DNA from: Pseudactinotalea suaedae
Lineage (GTDB): Bacteria; Actinomycetota; Actinomycetes; Actinomycetales; Beutenbergiaceae
Direction: 5' to 3'
Assembly: GCF_009733815.1 (NCBI RefSeq)
Contig: NZ_WNXY01000003.1
Location: 310,001 to 374,000, forward strand
DNA: 64,000 bases
Under the pieces are notes generated by a model that searched no databases, was not told the origin of the DNA, and worked only from the letters and a program-made list of their open reading frames with translations. This document shows positions 34,695 to 43,354 of this stretch, in pieces. Position 1 is the first letter of the stretch; every line of letters starts with the position of its first letter. The translations under genes were made by a program, and so were the position numbers.

Positions 34695-35691
34695 TCGCGC
34701 TCGGGTCGCCGCCCGCCGGCCGTGCTCGTCCGTGCCGATCGCGCAGCACGCGCACCGGCGTCGCCGCTCGCGCCAGGCGCGCGTCGCCGTACCGCACACC
34801 GCCGGCGACCCGCAGCGCGATCGCGGCCCACGACGTGACGCCGCGCTCCGCGACCCACAACGGGGTCCAGAGAGCGCTCGACGGCGGGAACACCGATCCT
34901 CCCGAGCTCCGGCGTCGGCCGCGCTCCGCGAGCACGGACAGCGCCAGCATCATCAGCAGCAGCGCACCGGGGCGCCGCCAGCCGGCGTAGACGGCGGCCG
35001 GCAGGATCGCCGCCTCCAGCGCGAGGCGGTGAGGCTGGGCGAAGCTGTCGTAGGCCTGGCGGACGCGCTGGGAGCGGAAGTGCGCCACGGTCGGCGGTCG
35101 GCGCGCCACGAAGACCTCCGGCCGATCGCGCACGGTGCCTCCGACGGCGCGGACCGTCCGTTCCATCTCCAGGTTCTCGAACAGCACGTCGGCGTCGTAC
35201 CCGCCGGCCCGCATCAGCGTCGAGCGCCGCACCGCGTAGGTCCCCGGGAAGTCCGACGACACGGCACGGTTGAGGAGGATCCGCGCCGTGTCCCAGCGGG
35301 CGTGCCAGGGCAGCGGGTCGAAGTAGTTCTGCGGCCGCACCAGGTCCGCCGCGGCCAGGTCCGCGACCACGGTGGTGAGCGCGCCGTGGCTGTACCGCAC
35401 GTCGTCGTCGGCGATGACCACCGTGTCGTGGCGCGCCAGCTCCAGGCCGGTCAGCACACCGCGGACCTTGCCGTTCGCCCCGCTGTGCTCCCCCACCGGG
35501 ACGTGCCGCACCAGTCCGCCCCACAGGTCGGCGTGCGCGGCGAACAGCCGCGGCTCGGACCCGTCGACGACCGTGACGTCGATCCACTGCGTCAGCTGCC
35601 GCAGGTACGCGGTCAGATCCGGTGCCGCCTCGTCCGAGGTCCACCGCAGCGGCAGCACGTACTCGGCCCTCAGACGCTCGGTGGTCGGCAT
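34681..35691 (-). CDS. Glycosyltransferase family 2-like membrane protein
   Basis: The protein of 336 residues has a GT-A pattern: EYVLPLRW, VTVVDGSEP, ADDDVRYS (DxD-like metal site), GTYAVRRSTL and FENLEMERTVRA. A hydrophobic C-terminal part follows (AAILPAAVYAGW, LLLMMLALSVLAE). It probably moves a sugar from a nucleotide donor onto a lipid or surface glycan. ATG at 35691 is chosen over in-frame upstream codons because the family begins near this point. Confidence 0.8.
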   Translation of the reverse strand: MPTTERLRAEYVLPLRWTSDEAAPDLTAYLRQLTQWIDVTVVDGSEPRLFAAHADLWGGLVRHVPVGEHSGANGKVRGVLTGLELARHDTVVIADDDVRYSHGALTTVVADLAAADLVRPQNYFDPLPWHARWDTARILLNRAVSSDFPGTYAVRRSTLMRAGGYDADVLFENLEMERTVRAVGGTVRDRPEVFVARRPPTVAHFRSQRVRQAYDSFAQPHRLALEAAILPAAVYAGWRRPGALLLMMLALSVLAERGRRRSSGGSVFPPSSALWTPLWVAERGVTSWAAIALRVAGGVRYGDARLARAATPVRVLRDRHGRARPAGGDPSAITVR

Positions 35692-35788
35692 CTCGGCTCC
35701 GGAACCGGATCGGGGGTCTCGCACCCGCTCAGTATCGGTTCGGGCCGGCGCCGACGACGGCGTTTCGAGCACCGCGGCACGGTGCCGC

Positions 35789-35814
35789 TCGCACCGCCGT
35801 CCGCGGCGGTGCGA
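35789..35814 (-). terminator. 11-bp hairpin with 4-base loop after the zinc-binding small gene
   Basis: Positions 35789-35799 and 35804-35814 (CGGCGGTGCGA) pair perfectly around the loop TCCG. It lies 56 bases past the stop of the minus-strand gene at 35870 and about 100 bases before the glycosyltransferase start. No U-run follows, so it may be a U-less terminator or attenuator. The rest of the 35692-35869 spacer shows nothing clear. Confidence 0.5.
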
Positions 35815-35869
35815 CACCCCGCGCAGCAGCGCCCTCCCCTACGTGAGGCACTGCCGCGCGGGGCGGGTC

Positions 35870-36064
35870 TCAGCTGGCGCGACGCCCGAGGGCGAACATC
35901 GTGAGCTCGTGGTCGAGGCACGCGCGCACGTGCTTGGCGGGATCGGTCACGCGATCTCCGCAGACGTCACAACGCAGTGCCGTCTCGGCACTGCCCTTGG
36001 TGGACGGACGCAGGTTCAGCAACGTGGTGGTCATGTCTGGGAGATGCGTGGGCATCGTCGTCAT
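35870..36064 (-). CDS. Small zinc-binding hypothetical protein
   Basis: The 64-residue protein has CDVCGDRVTDPAKHVRACLDHE, a CxxC then HxxxC arrangement that suggests one zinc knuckle. I do not recognise the family. ATG at 36064 or at 36034 could be the start; neither has a strong ribosome site. It lies 40 bases beyond the DUF3137-like gene end, on the same strand. Confidence 0.6.
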   Translation of the reverse strand: MTTMPTHLPDMTTTLLNLRPSTKGSAETALRCDVCGDRVTDPAKHVRACLDHELTMFALGRRAS

Positions 36065-36104
36065 GACGGAGCACACCCTGTGACGTGTGCCACATCGACC
36101 TTGG

Positions 36105-37391
36105 TCACCCTCGGAAGACCTCGACCTGGCCGTCGGCAGCGAGCTTGACGGGCGGCGTCGCGACACCCAGGTCCTGCCACACGAACGCCGGCCAGCGTGC
36201 GAAGAACCCGGCCAGGACGTCGAGCTCGAAAGCGATCACCTCAGCCGAGTGCTGCGGCGGCTGGGTGCGCACCTTGCCGCCGGAGATCGTGAACGGCATC
36301 GTCCTGATGGCCATGAGGTACTCGATCTGGCGCGGGTGCAGCACGTCATGGGCGAACTTCGGGACCGACGAACGGACGTCGTAGGCGTCGTTGAAGGCCG
36401 CGAGCTCGAAGTCGATCGAGGCGCCGTTGAACAACCTGCCCCAGCGGCTGTCGTTGGTCACCTGCAGGTCCGGCGAGGCGAACGGGAGCGAGATCTCGTG
36501 GATCACCTCGGAGTGGTTCTCGGTGACCGTGCGCGTCTGGGTGTGGCCGTTGGAGTCGGTGTAGGTCTCGGTCCGCTGGGTCTGCCAGTGGTGCACGAAC
36601 GCCACGAACCAGGCCCCGGGGAGGAACTCGCCATGGACGACGTCGGAGGTCCTGTGGTTCATGCCCCCGCCGGTGTGCTGGACCACCGAGAGCAGACCGT
36701 CGTCGCTGGCCAGGTAGTACCAGGAGGGCCGGTGGTAGAAGCCCAGCCGTCGCTCGGGCTGCGGCTGCCGGAACGGCTCCAGCTGCGGCGCCGCGCTCCG
36801 GACGGCACCGGCGACCGGAGCGAGGGCCTCGAGGTAGACCTCCAGCTCGTCGGGATCCTTGGGGGCACCGATCTGGGTGAGCTGATCGCCGTCGACCGAC
36901 AGGTTGAGGGGGAACCGTGTCGCGAAGGCGGACATCGGACCGCCCGCCACGGCCATGAACGCATCGGTGAACGCGGCATCGGCGCCGAGCAGCAGGCCGC
37001 CCCCGGGCAGCATGCCCCGGTGCTGGGCGATCACGCCCTGACGGCTCTGACCCGGTGCGGTCGCGACCAGCTCGGGCAGCGGGATGCCCAGCGGCATGCA
37101 GACCACACGGGCGTCACCGGCCGCCTGGTACTCGAAGACCTGGAAGTCGAGGCCCGAGCGGGTACGGCCGACGATGTGCTCGTCGGTGCCGCGGCGGAAG
37201 CCCACACCGAACGGCGGCACGAGCAACCCGTTCGCCACCTCGGGCGACGGGCTCGAGTCGAACACCCAGCCGCGCTCGCGGATCGCCTTGACGTAGCGGT
37301 GCCGCTTGACGGCGAAGAAGATCCCGATCCCGGCGCCGAGGGCCAGGAGCACGAGGAAGCCGATCAGGACCGGGTTGGGCCCCTCGCTCAC
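36105..37391 (-). CDS. Membrane-anchored DUF3137-like protein
   Basis: The 428-residue protein starts with one membrane helix (PVLIGFLVLLALGAGIGIFFAV) followed by a basic stop-transfer KRHR and a long soluble domain. An internal Thr-rich strand (THTETYTDSNGHTQTRT-like) and paired beta segments recall DUF3137 proteins of unknown function. The start is GTG at 37391. It lies downstream of hspR on the same strand but 170 bases away, so it is probably a separate unit. No catalytic motif is visible. Confidence 0.7.
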   Translation of the reverse strand: MSEGPNPVLIGFLVLLALGAGIGIFFAVKRHRYVKAIRERGWVFDSSPSPEVANGLLVPPFGVGFRRGTDEHIVGRTRSGLDFQVFEYQAAGDARVVCMPLGIPLPELVATAPGQSRQGVIAQHRGMLPGGGLLLGADAAFTDAFMAVAGGPMSAFATRFPLNLSVDGDQLTQIGAPKDPDELEVYLEALAPVAGAVRSAAPQLEPFRQPQPERRLGFYHRPSWYYLASDDGLLSVVQHTGGGMNHRTSDVVHGEFLPGAWFVAFVHHWQTQRTETYTDSNGHTQTRTVTENHSEVIHEISLPFASPDLQVTNDSRWGRLFNGASIDFELAAFNDAYDVRSSVPKFAHDVLHPRQIEYLMAIRTMPFTISGGKVRTQPPQHSAEVIAFELDVLAGFFARWPAFVWQDLGVATPPVKLAADGQVEVFRG

Positions 37392-37562
37392 GAGCGTCCC
37401 TGCGATCGTTGCTGGTGCCGGCGCGCGCGATCGTCGGCCCCGTGCGCACGTGGTCCGGACTGGCTCCCGCTCATGGCTACCCCCAAGGTGTCGACCGCGC
37501 GAGGCTATCGAACCGCCGTCCGCGCGCCGGCCGCCCGGGTGCAGCAGAACTGCCCATCGCGC

Positions 37563-37979
37563 TCAGTCGCGCGAGGGCCGCCACACCACGAGCGCGCCCG
37601 CCGTGCTCGCCCGTCGGACCCGGGCACCGGGCTTGGTGGCCACGATGTCGCCGCTCGGCGAGGCGGTGAAGACCCGCGGCCGCTGCCCGGTGAGCCCGAG
37701 CAGCTGCTCGAGCCTGTCGCGCAGCTGCTCGTTCTCCTCCACGAGGTCGAAGATCCGGGCGATGCCCGCGAGGTTGATGCCCTCCTCCTGGGAGAGCCGT
37801 TGAATCTCACGGAGCTTGTCGACGTCGCGCTCGGAGTAGCGCCGCCCGCGCCCGGCAGCGCGCTGCGGCACCACGAGCCCCAACCGGTCGTAGGTGCGCA
37901 ACGTCTGGGCGTGCATGCCGGCCCGCGCCGCGGCCTCCGAGATGAGGAAGACCGGCTGACCGTAGCGGGGAGGAGTCAT
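37563..37979 (-). CDS. hspR: Heat-shock repressor HspR (MerR family)
   Basis: The 138-residue MerR-type regulator has the DNA-binding part VFLISEAAARAGMHAQTLRTYDRLGLV with RRYSERDVDKLREIQRL, then a coiled segment. HspR represses the dnaK operon by binding HAIR sites with DnaK as co-repressor. It is the last gene of the operon, five bases after dnaJ, which closes the autoregulatory loop. Two HAIR-like sites lie upstream of dnaK. Confidence 0.95.
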   Translation of the reverse strand: MTPPRYGQPVFLISEAAARAGMHAQTLRTYDRLGLVVPQRAAGRGRRYSERDVDKLREIQRLSQEEGINLAGIARIFDLVEENEQLRDRLEQLLGLTGQRPRVFTASPSGDIVATKPGARVRRASTAGALVVWRPSRD

Positions 37980-37984
37980 GCCGC

Positions 37985-38992
37985 TCAGCTCCTGGCGGCC
38001 TCGGCGAGCCCGACGCGGGGGTCCTCCCCCGCGGTGGCGGCCGCGAACTCGTTCAGCGCAGCGCGTGCCCCGTCGGACAGGTTGCGCGGCACGGCCACCT
38101 CGATCGTGACGATCAGGTCACCGGTGCCTCGCTTGGTGGTCACACCCTTGCCCTTGACGCGCAGCCGAGCGCCCGACGACGTCCCTGCCGGGACCTTGAG
38201 TCGCACCGATCCGCCGTCGAGAGTGGGCACGGAGATGACGGCGCCGTCGACCGCCTCGGGGAACGAGACCGGCACGGTGATCGTGAGGTTGTCACCGCTG
38301 ATCCCGAACACCGGGTGCGGCTCCACGGTGACGGTCACCACGAGGTCGCCCGCCGGTCCGCCACCCGGCCCCGGCTCGCCACGGCCCGGGACGCGGATCT
38401 TCTGCCCGTCCTTCACGCCCGGTGGGATGCGGACCTTGGTGGACCTGCCGTTGACCACGAGCCCGACGGTGTCACCGGCGACCGCCTGCCGGAACGGCAG
38501 CGTGGCGGATGCGGTGAGGTCGCGACCCTTGACCGGCCCGTACTCGGCGCCACCGCGGCCGAAGCCGCCGCCACCGCCGAACAGACCTCCGAGGAGGTCG
38601 TCGATGTCGGGGCCACCGCCGCCGCCCGTGGAGTACCGCACACGCGGCCCGCCCGCCCCGCGGCCACCGGGTGCCCCGCCACCGCTGAACATGCCGCCGA
38701 ACAGGTCCTCGAACCCGGTGGCGCCACCGGGGCCGGAGGCGAACCGAGGTCCGCCTCCGGCCATGGCGCGCAGCGCGTCGTACTGCTGTCGCTGCTCGGG
38801 GTCGGACAGGACCGCGTAGGCCTCGCCGATCTCCTTGAACCGGGTCTCAGCCTGAGGATCTCCGGCGTTCTGGTCCGGGTGGTGCGTGCGGGCGAGCTTG
38901 CGATAGGCCTTCTTGATCGCGGCCGCGTCGGCGTCCTTGGGCACGCCGAGCGAGGCGTAGAAGTCCTTCTCGAGCCAGTCCTGACCGCTCAT
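37985..38992 (-). CDS. dnaJ: DnaJ-type co-chaperone lacking the zinc-finger domain
   Basis: The 335-residue protein has an N-terminal J domain with HPD ([11 protein letters not shown]), a Gly/Phe-rich linker of about residues 78-150 and the two C-terminal substrate-binding domains. The four CxxCxGxG repeats are absent and there is no cysteine at all, so this is a type B J protein (CbpA/DnaJ1B-like). It stimulates DnaK ATPase. It lies between grpE and hspR in the heat-shock operon, with 34 bases to grpE. Confidence 0.92.
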   Translation of the reverse strand: MSGQDWLEKDFYASLGVPKDADAAAIKKAYRKLARTHHPDQNAGDPQAETRFKEIGEAYAVLSDPEQRQQYDALRAMAGGGPRFASGPGGATGFEDLFGGMFSGGGAPGGRGAGGPRVRYSTGGGGGPDIDDLLGGLFGGGGGFGRGGAEYGPVKGRDLTASATLPFRQAVAGDTVGLVVNGRSTKVRIPPGVKDGQKIRVPGRGEPGPGGGPAGDLVVTVTVEPHPVFGISGDNLTITVPVSFPEAVDGAVISVPTLDGGSVRLKVPAGTSSGARLRVKGKGVTTKRGTGDLIVTIEVAVPRNLSDGARAALNEFAAATAGEDPRVGLAEAARS

Positions 38993-39026
38993 CTCGCACC
39001 TCCTCCCGCGGTTCCCACCTCTGTCC

Positions 39027-39644
39027 TCACTGCGGTCCGACGACGGCGACCCGGGCCGGTCGGATCACGCGGTCGCCTACCCGGTACCCGGGCTGCAGCA
39101 CCTGCTGCACCGTCTCGCTCGTGGCGTCCTCGCTCTGACTGTGCATCAGCGCCTCGTGGACGCCGGGGTCGAAGTCCTCACCCGGCGCGCCGTACCGCTC
39201 CACACCGAAGGTCCCCTCGAGGATCCCTTCGAGCTTCTCGGCGATCGAGGCGAACGGGCCGGTGAGCTCGCCGTGCTGGCGCGACAGCTCGATGTCGTCC
39301 AGGACCCCGACGAGCGCCTCCACCACGTCCTCGCGCCCCCGCGCCCGCGCCTCGGTGACCTCGGCGCGAGAGCGCCGCACGTAGGCGTTGAACCGTTGGT
39401 CGAGGTTGTAGTTGTCGGCCTTCGCGCGGGCGAGCTGGTCGGTGAGGTCAGCGACCTCGTCCGACCCTGCGGTGGGGTCCTCGGGACCCGACTCGTCCGG
39501 GCTCGCTCCGCCGTCGGGAACCTCCCCGACGGCGGCACTCGCCCCGGCCTCGCGCAGCTCGCCCGTCTCGGGGTCGATCCGGCGCTTGTCGCGCACGATC
39601 GGCTCGCCCTCGACCTCGGCCCTGTCCTCCGGGCCCGGGGTCAC
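39027..39644 (-). CDS. grpE: Nucleotide exchange factor GrpE
   Basis: The 205-residue protein has an acidic disordered N-terminus (about 60 residues), a coiled coil ([29 protein letters not shown]) and the C-terminal beta domain with [12 protein letters not shown] and [20 protein letters not shown]. It releases ADP from DnaK. The GTG start at 39644 overlaps the dnaK stop by four bases (GTGA), so translation is coupled. Confidence 0.95.
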   Translation of the reverse strand: MTPGPEDRAEVEGEPIVRDKRRIDPETGELREAGASAAVGEVPDGGASPDESGPEDPTAGSDEVADLTDQLARAKADNYNLDQRFNAYVRRSRAEVTEARARGREDVVEALVGVLDDIELSRQHGELTGPFASIAEKLEGILEGTFGVERYGAPGEDFDPGVHEALMHSQSEDATSETVQQVLQPGYRVGDRVIRPARVAVVGPQ

Positions 39645-41512
39645 TTGCGGTCCTCCTCCTCGTCGACGATCTCGGCGTCGACCACGTCGTCGTCCTCGAC
39701 CGGCGCGTCCTCGGTGGGGCTCCCCGTGGGGGCGTCACCGGTGGCCGTGGGGTCGGTCGCGGACTGGGCGTAGAGCGCGTCGCCGATCTTCTGCGAGGCC
39801 TCCACGAGCGCGGTCTGCGCCGCGCTGATCGCCTCGATGTCGGTGCCCTCGAGCGCCGTCTTGAGATCCGCGATCTTGGCGCGCACCTCGGTGGTGACGT
39901 CCTCCGGGAGCTTCTCCGCGTTGTCGGTCAGGAGCTGCTCGGTCGAGTAGACGAACTGCTCGGCGCTGTTGCGGGTCTCCTGCTCCTGGCGGCGCTGGGC
40001 GTCCTCGGCGGCGTGCGCCTCGGCCTCGGCCACCATGCGGTCGATCTCCTCCTTGGAGATGCCGGAGCCGCCGGTGATCGTCATCGACTGCTCCTGGCCG
40101 GTGCCCTTGTCCTTGGCGGAGACGTGCACGATGCCGTTGGCGTCGATGTCGAAAGTCACCTCGATCTGCGGCAGTCCGCGACGTGCCGGCGCGATGCCGG
40201 TGAGCTCGAAGGTGCCGAGCGGCTTGTTGTCGCGCGCGAACTCACGCTCGCCCTGGAACACCTGGATGAGCACGGAGGGCTGGTTGTCCTCGGCGGTGGA
40301 GAAGGTCTCCGAGCGCTTGGTCGGGATCGCGGTGTTGCGGTCGATCAGCTTGGTCATGACGCCGCCCTTGGTCTCGATGCCGAGGGACAGCGGCGTGACG
40401 TCGATGAGCAGCACGTCCTTGCGCTCACCCTTGATGACGCCGGCCTGGAGGGCCGCGCCGACGGCGACGACCTCGTCCGGGTTGACGCCCTTGTTGGGCT
40501 CGCGGCCACCGGTCAGCTCGGTGACGACCTGGGTCACGGCGGGCATGCGGGTGGACCCACCGACGAGGACCACGTGGTCGATGTCGTTGACGGAGATACC
40601 GGCGTCACGGATGACGTTCTGGAACGGCGCCTTGGTCCGCTCGAGCAGGTCCTTGGTCATGTCCTGGAACTGTGCCCGCGAGAGCTTCTCGTCGAGGTGG
40701 ATCGGGCCGTTCTCGCTCATCGAGAGGTACTGCAGCGAGATGTTGGTCGAGGTCGCGGAGGACAGCTCCTTCTTCGCGGTCTCGGCGGCCTCGCGCAGTC
40801 GCTGCAGGGCGATCTTGTCCTTGGACAGGTCGACGCCGCTGGAGTTCTTGACCTGGCCGACGAGCCAGTCGACGATGCGCTGGTCCCAGTCGTCGCCACC
40901 GAGGCGGTTGTCGCCGTTGGTGGCCTTGACCTGGATGGTGGAGAAGTCGTCCTCGTCCTTGCCGACCTCCAGGAGCGAGACGTCGAAGGTGCCGCCACCG
41001 AGGTCGAAGACCAGGATGAGCTCGTCCTCCTTGCCCTTCTCCAGGCCGTAGGCGAGCGCGGCCGCGGTGGGCTCGTTGACGATCCGCAGCACGTTGAGCC
41101 CGGCGATCTGGCCGGCGTCCTTGGTGGCCTGACGCTCCGCGTCGTTGAAGTACGCGGGCACGGTGATGACCGCGTCGGTGACGGGCTCGCCCAGGTAGGA
41201 CTCGGCGTCCTTCTTGAGCTTGCCGAGCACGCGCGCGGAGATCTCGGGGGCGGTGTAGCCCTTGTCGTCGATGGCCACGGACCAGTCGGTGCCCATGTGG
41301 CGCTTCACCGAGGAGATCGTGCGGTCGACGTTCGTGACCGCCTGACGCTTGGCGATCTCGCCGACCAGCACCTCCCCGCTCTTGCTGAACGCGACGACGG
41401 ACGGCGTGGTCCGGGCGCCCTCGGCGTTCGCGATGACGGTGGGCTCGCCACCTTCGAGGACGGCGACGACGGAGTTCGTCGTGCCCAGGTCGATTCCGAC
41501 CGCACGTGCCAT
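39641..41512 (-). CDS. dnaK: Chaperone protein DnaK (Hsp70)
   Basis: The 623-residue Hsp70 begins [22 protein letters not shown] and contains [42 protein letters not shown] and the substrate-binding segment [13 protein letters not shown], ending in an acidic tail. It folds and protects proteins in an ATP cycle with GrpE and DnaJ. Start ATG at 41512 has an AAGGAGAC ribosome site. It heads the dnaK-grpE-dnaJ-hspR operon. Confidence 0.98.
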   Translation of the reverse strand: MARAVGIDLGTTNSVVAVLEGGEPTVIANAEGARTTPSVVAFSKSGEVLVGEIAKRQAVTNVDRTISSVKRHMGTDWSVAIDDKGYTAPEISARVLGKLKKDAESYLGEPVTDAVITVPAYFNDAERQATKDAGQIAGLNVLRIVNEPTAAALAYGLEKGKEDELILVFDLGGGTFDVSLLEVGKDEDDFSTIQVKATNGDNRLGGDDWDQRIVDWLVGQVKNSSGVDLSKDKIALQRLREAAETAKKELSSATSTNISLQYLSMSENGPIHLDEKLSRAQFQDMTKDLLERTKAPFQNVIRDAGISVNDIDHVVLVGGSTRMPAVTQVVTELTGGREPNKGVNPDEVVAVGAALQAGVIKGERKDVLLIDVTPLSLGIETKGGVMTKLIDRNTAIPTKRSETFSTAEDNQPSVLIQVFQGEREFARDNKPLGTFELTGIAPARRGLPQIEVTFDIDANGIVHVSAKDKGTGQEQSMTITGGSGISKEEIDRMVAEAEAHAAEDAQRRQEQETRNSAEQFVYSTEQLLTDNAEKLPEDVTTEVRAKIADLKTALEGTDIEAISAAQTALVEASQKIGDALYAQSATDPTATGDAPTGSPTEDAPVEDDDVVDAEIVDEEEDRK

Positions 41513-41528
41513 GAGTGTCTCCTTGGTT

Positions 41529-41549
41529 GTTGAGTCTTGAGGGCTCAAG
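41529..41549. promoter_or_regulatory. HAIR-like HspR operator, proximal
   Basis: GTTGAGT-N7-GCTCAAG lies 16 bases before the dnaK start. It fits the HspR consensus CTTGAGT-N7-ACTCAAG with two differences, one in each arm. Confidence 0.85.
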
Positions 41550-41580
41550 TCTGCTCACGCAGACCGATCTGTCAAACTGA

Positions 41581-41601
41581 CTTGAGTCTAAGAGGCTCAA
41601 C
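41581..41601. promoter_or_regulatory. HAIR-like HspR operator, distal
   Basis: CTTGAGT-N7-GCTCAAC has an exact left arm and two changes in the right arm. A TTGACA (minus strand, 41575-41570) lies between the two sites and may be the -35 of the dnaK promoter; I see no convincing -10 at normal spacing. Confidence 0.85.
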
Positions 41602-41610
41602 TCTTGTGGA

Positions 41611-41844
41611 TCAAGGATTGTTCCCGACGGCGGAGATCGATCTCGTGAGCGCGGTCGGGGGCGCGTCGGATCGCCTCTGGAGGTCGATGCGCTGGGCGCG
41701 GCAGCCTCCGCAGCGGACGTAGAGGACGTCTCCCTCGGAGGTGCGGTGCCGCGACTCGGTGACCCAGGCGTGCTCGTGCGAGGGGGTCCGGGTGCTGGCG
41801 GGTGCGGGCTGGGACGCGGTGCGGATGTCGCTGGTGGCGCTCAT
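41611..41844 (-). CDS. Small zinc-ribbon-like hypothetical protein
   Basis: The 77-residue protein has a Ser/Thr/Pro-rich N-terminus and a C-terminal VRCGGCRAQRID segment with one CxxC pair, plus HEHAWVTESRHR. It may bind zinc. I do not recognise the family. Its ATG at 41844 is divergent from the CGNR gene with only 26 bases between. It ends 10 bases from the distal HAIR site. Confidence 0.6.
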   Translation of the reverse strand: MSATSDIRTASQPAPASTRTPSHEHAWVTESRHRTSEGDVLYVRCGGCRAQRIDLQRRSDAPPTALTRSISAVGNNP

Positions 41845-41870
41845 GTCACCCAGCGTGGTGTCATGGTCTT

Positions 41871-42398
41871 ATGCATCTCAACCCTTACGGCGAGTATGCG
41901 GTCCTGCTCGCGGCCTCCTTGGCGAACTCCTGGCCGGAGGACCGCGACGGCATCGTGGACCGCACGCGCGAGTTCGGCATGACGATGCGGTTCGGATCGG
42001 CGCCGGGTGACCACGACGGCGTGCGCCAGGTGATCGACGACTGGCTCCGCGTCGTCGACGCCTCCGACCCGGATGAGCGCGCCGCGCTGCTCAACGCGGA
42101 GATGGCCGCCGCCGCGGCGTACCCGCGGCTGACCGATCACGACGGCGAGGGCTGGCACCTGCACTACCGCGACGAGCAGGACGCACTGCCGGCCGTGCTG
42201 CGCGCCGTCATCGGCGTCGGGACCGCCCTGCATCTGGTCACCCGGGGCATGCACCGGCTGGGGCGCTGCGGCTCGGCACCCTGCACGAACGTGGTGGTCG
42301 ACGTCACCCGCAACGGCCGGCAGCAGTACTGCTCGGTCCGGTGCGCCAACCGCGCCGCGGTGCGCCGGCACCGCGGGCGGTCTCAGCCCTCGCCGTAG
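41871..42398 (+). CDS. CGNR zinc-finger (ABATE domain) putative regulator
   Basis: The 175-residue protein ends in the CGNR zinc finger RCGSAPCTNVVVDVTRNGRQQYCSVRCANRAAVRRHR, with the four metal cysteines present, behind an N-terminal ABATE stress-response-like domain. The family is thought to be DNA-binding and is common in actinobacteria. ATG at 41871 is used. Its last 16 bases overlap the end of the convergent oleD gene. Confidence 0.9.
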   Translation: MHLNPYGEYAVLLAASLANSWPEDRDGIVDRTREFGMTMRFGSAPGDHDGVRQVIDDWLRVVDASDPDERAALLNAEMAAAAAYPRLTDHDGEGWHLHYRDEQDALPAVLRAVIGVGTALHLVTRGMHRLGRCGSAPCTNVVVDVTRNGRQQYCSVRCANRAAVRRHRGRSQPSP

Positions 42399-43354
42399 TG
42401 CTGCGCCAGCCGGACCATGCCCTCCTCGATGCTGACCCGCGGTTGCCACGACAGGGCCGCACGCGTCTCGCGCTGGTCGAACCAGTGCGCGGTGGAGAGC
42501 TGCTCGGCCAGGAACCGCGTCATCGGCGGTTCGTCCCGCCCGGGCCGCACCGCCCAGACCCGCTCGACGGCGCCCCCGACGGCGCGAGCCAGCGCGCCAG
42601 GAACCCGCCACGACGGGACGGGCACACCGGCCGCCCGGCACATGCCGCCCAGCAGCTCGGCGACGGGGCGCGGTTCACCGTTCGTGACGACGAGGGCGCG
42701 GCCGTGCGCCACGTCGGCGCGTTCCACGGCCGCGAGCATCGCGCCGGCCGCGTTGTCCACGTAGGTGGAGTCGATGAGGGCCGCCCCCTGGTCGAGCAGC
42801 GGCAGCCGCCGGCGGCGGGCACGATCGACGATCCGCGCCACCAGCTGGGGATCGCCCGGACCCCACACGAGATGCGGGCGGACCGCGAGGACCGCCAGCT
42901 CCGGGGAGTCGTAGGAGAGCGCGAGCAGCTCGGCGGCGGCCTTGGTCCGCGCGTAGTGGCCCCGTGCGCCCTCGGGGTCGGCGGGCTCGGCGCCGACGCC
43001 GACCAGGGAGCGCCCCAGGTGCGCGACCGAGGGCGAGGAGACCTGCACGAACCGCTGCACCCCTGCGGCCCGGGCCGCCTCCAGCAGCCGCCGCGTGCCC
43101 TCGACGTTGACCCGCGCGAACTCGGCGGCCTCGCCCGCCAACGACACCTTCGCGGCGAGGTGCACGACCGCGTCCTGGCCCTGGGTGGCGCGGGCCACCA
43201 CGGCCGCGTCGGTGACGCTGCCGCCGACGTCACGCACGCCGAGGACGCCGCTGGGCCGCCGCTGCAGCGTAGTGACCTCGTGACCGGCCTGGGCGATCCT
43301 GGCCGCGACGGCGCGACCGAGGAAGCCGCTCGCGCCCGTGACCAGGACCTTCAT
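42383..43354 (-). CDS. oleD: OleD-like 2-alkyl-3-oxoalkanoate reductase
   Basis: The 323-residue extended SDR has KVLVTGASGFLGRAVAARI at the start, the catalytic pair in HYARTKAAAE (YxxxK) and HLVWGPGDPQL. In olefin synthesis OleD reduces the 2-alkyl-3-ketoacid made by OleA to a 2-alkyl-3-hydroxyacid using NADPH. The ATG at 43354 overlaps the oleBC stop by four bases. Operon order is oleA-oleBC-oleD. Confidence 0.88.
   Translation of the reverse strand: MKVLVTGASGFLGRAVAARIAQAGHEVTTLQRRPSGVLGVRDVGGSVTDAAVVARATQGQDAVVHLAAKVSLAGEAAEFARVNVEGTRRLLEAARAAGVQRFVQVSSPSVAHLGRSLVGVGAEPADPEGARGHYARTKAAAELLALSYDSPELAVLAVRPHLVWGPGDPQLVARIVDRARRRRLPLLDQGAALIDSTYVDNAAGAMLAAVERADVAHGRALVVTNGEPRPVAELLGGMCRAAGVPVPSWRVPGALARAVGGAVERVWAVRPGRDEPPMTRFLAEQLSTAHWFDQRETRAALSWQPRVSIEEGMVRLAQHYGEG

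Noticed and set aside
41547-41575. Full dnaK promoter with TTGACA -35 and a -10 at 17-base spacing
   Set aside because: The hexamer at the right distance (AGACTT) matches a -10 at only one position, so I report only the HAIR sites.
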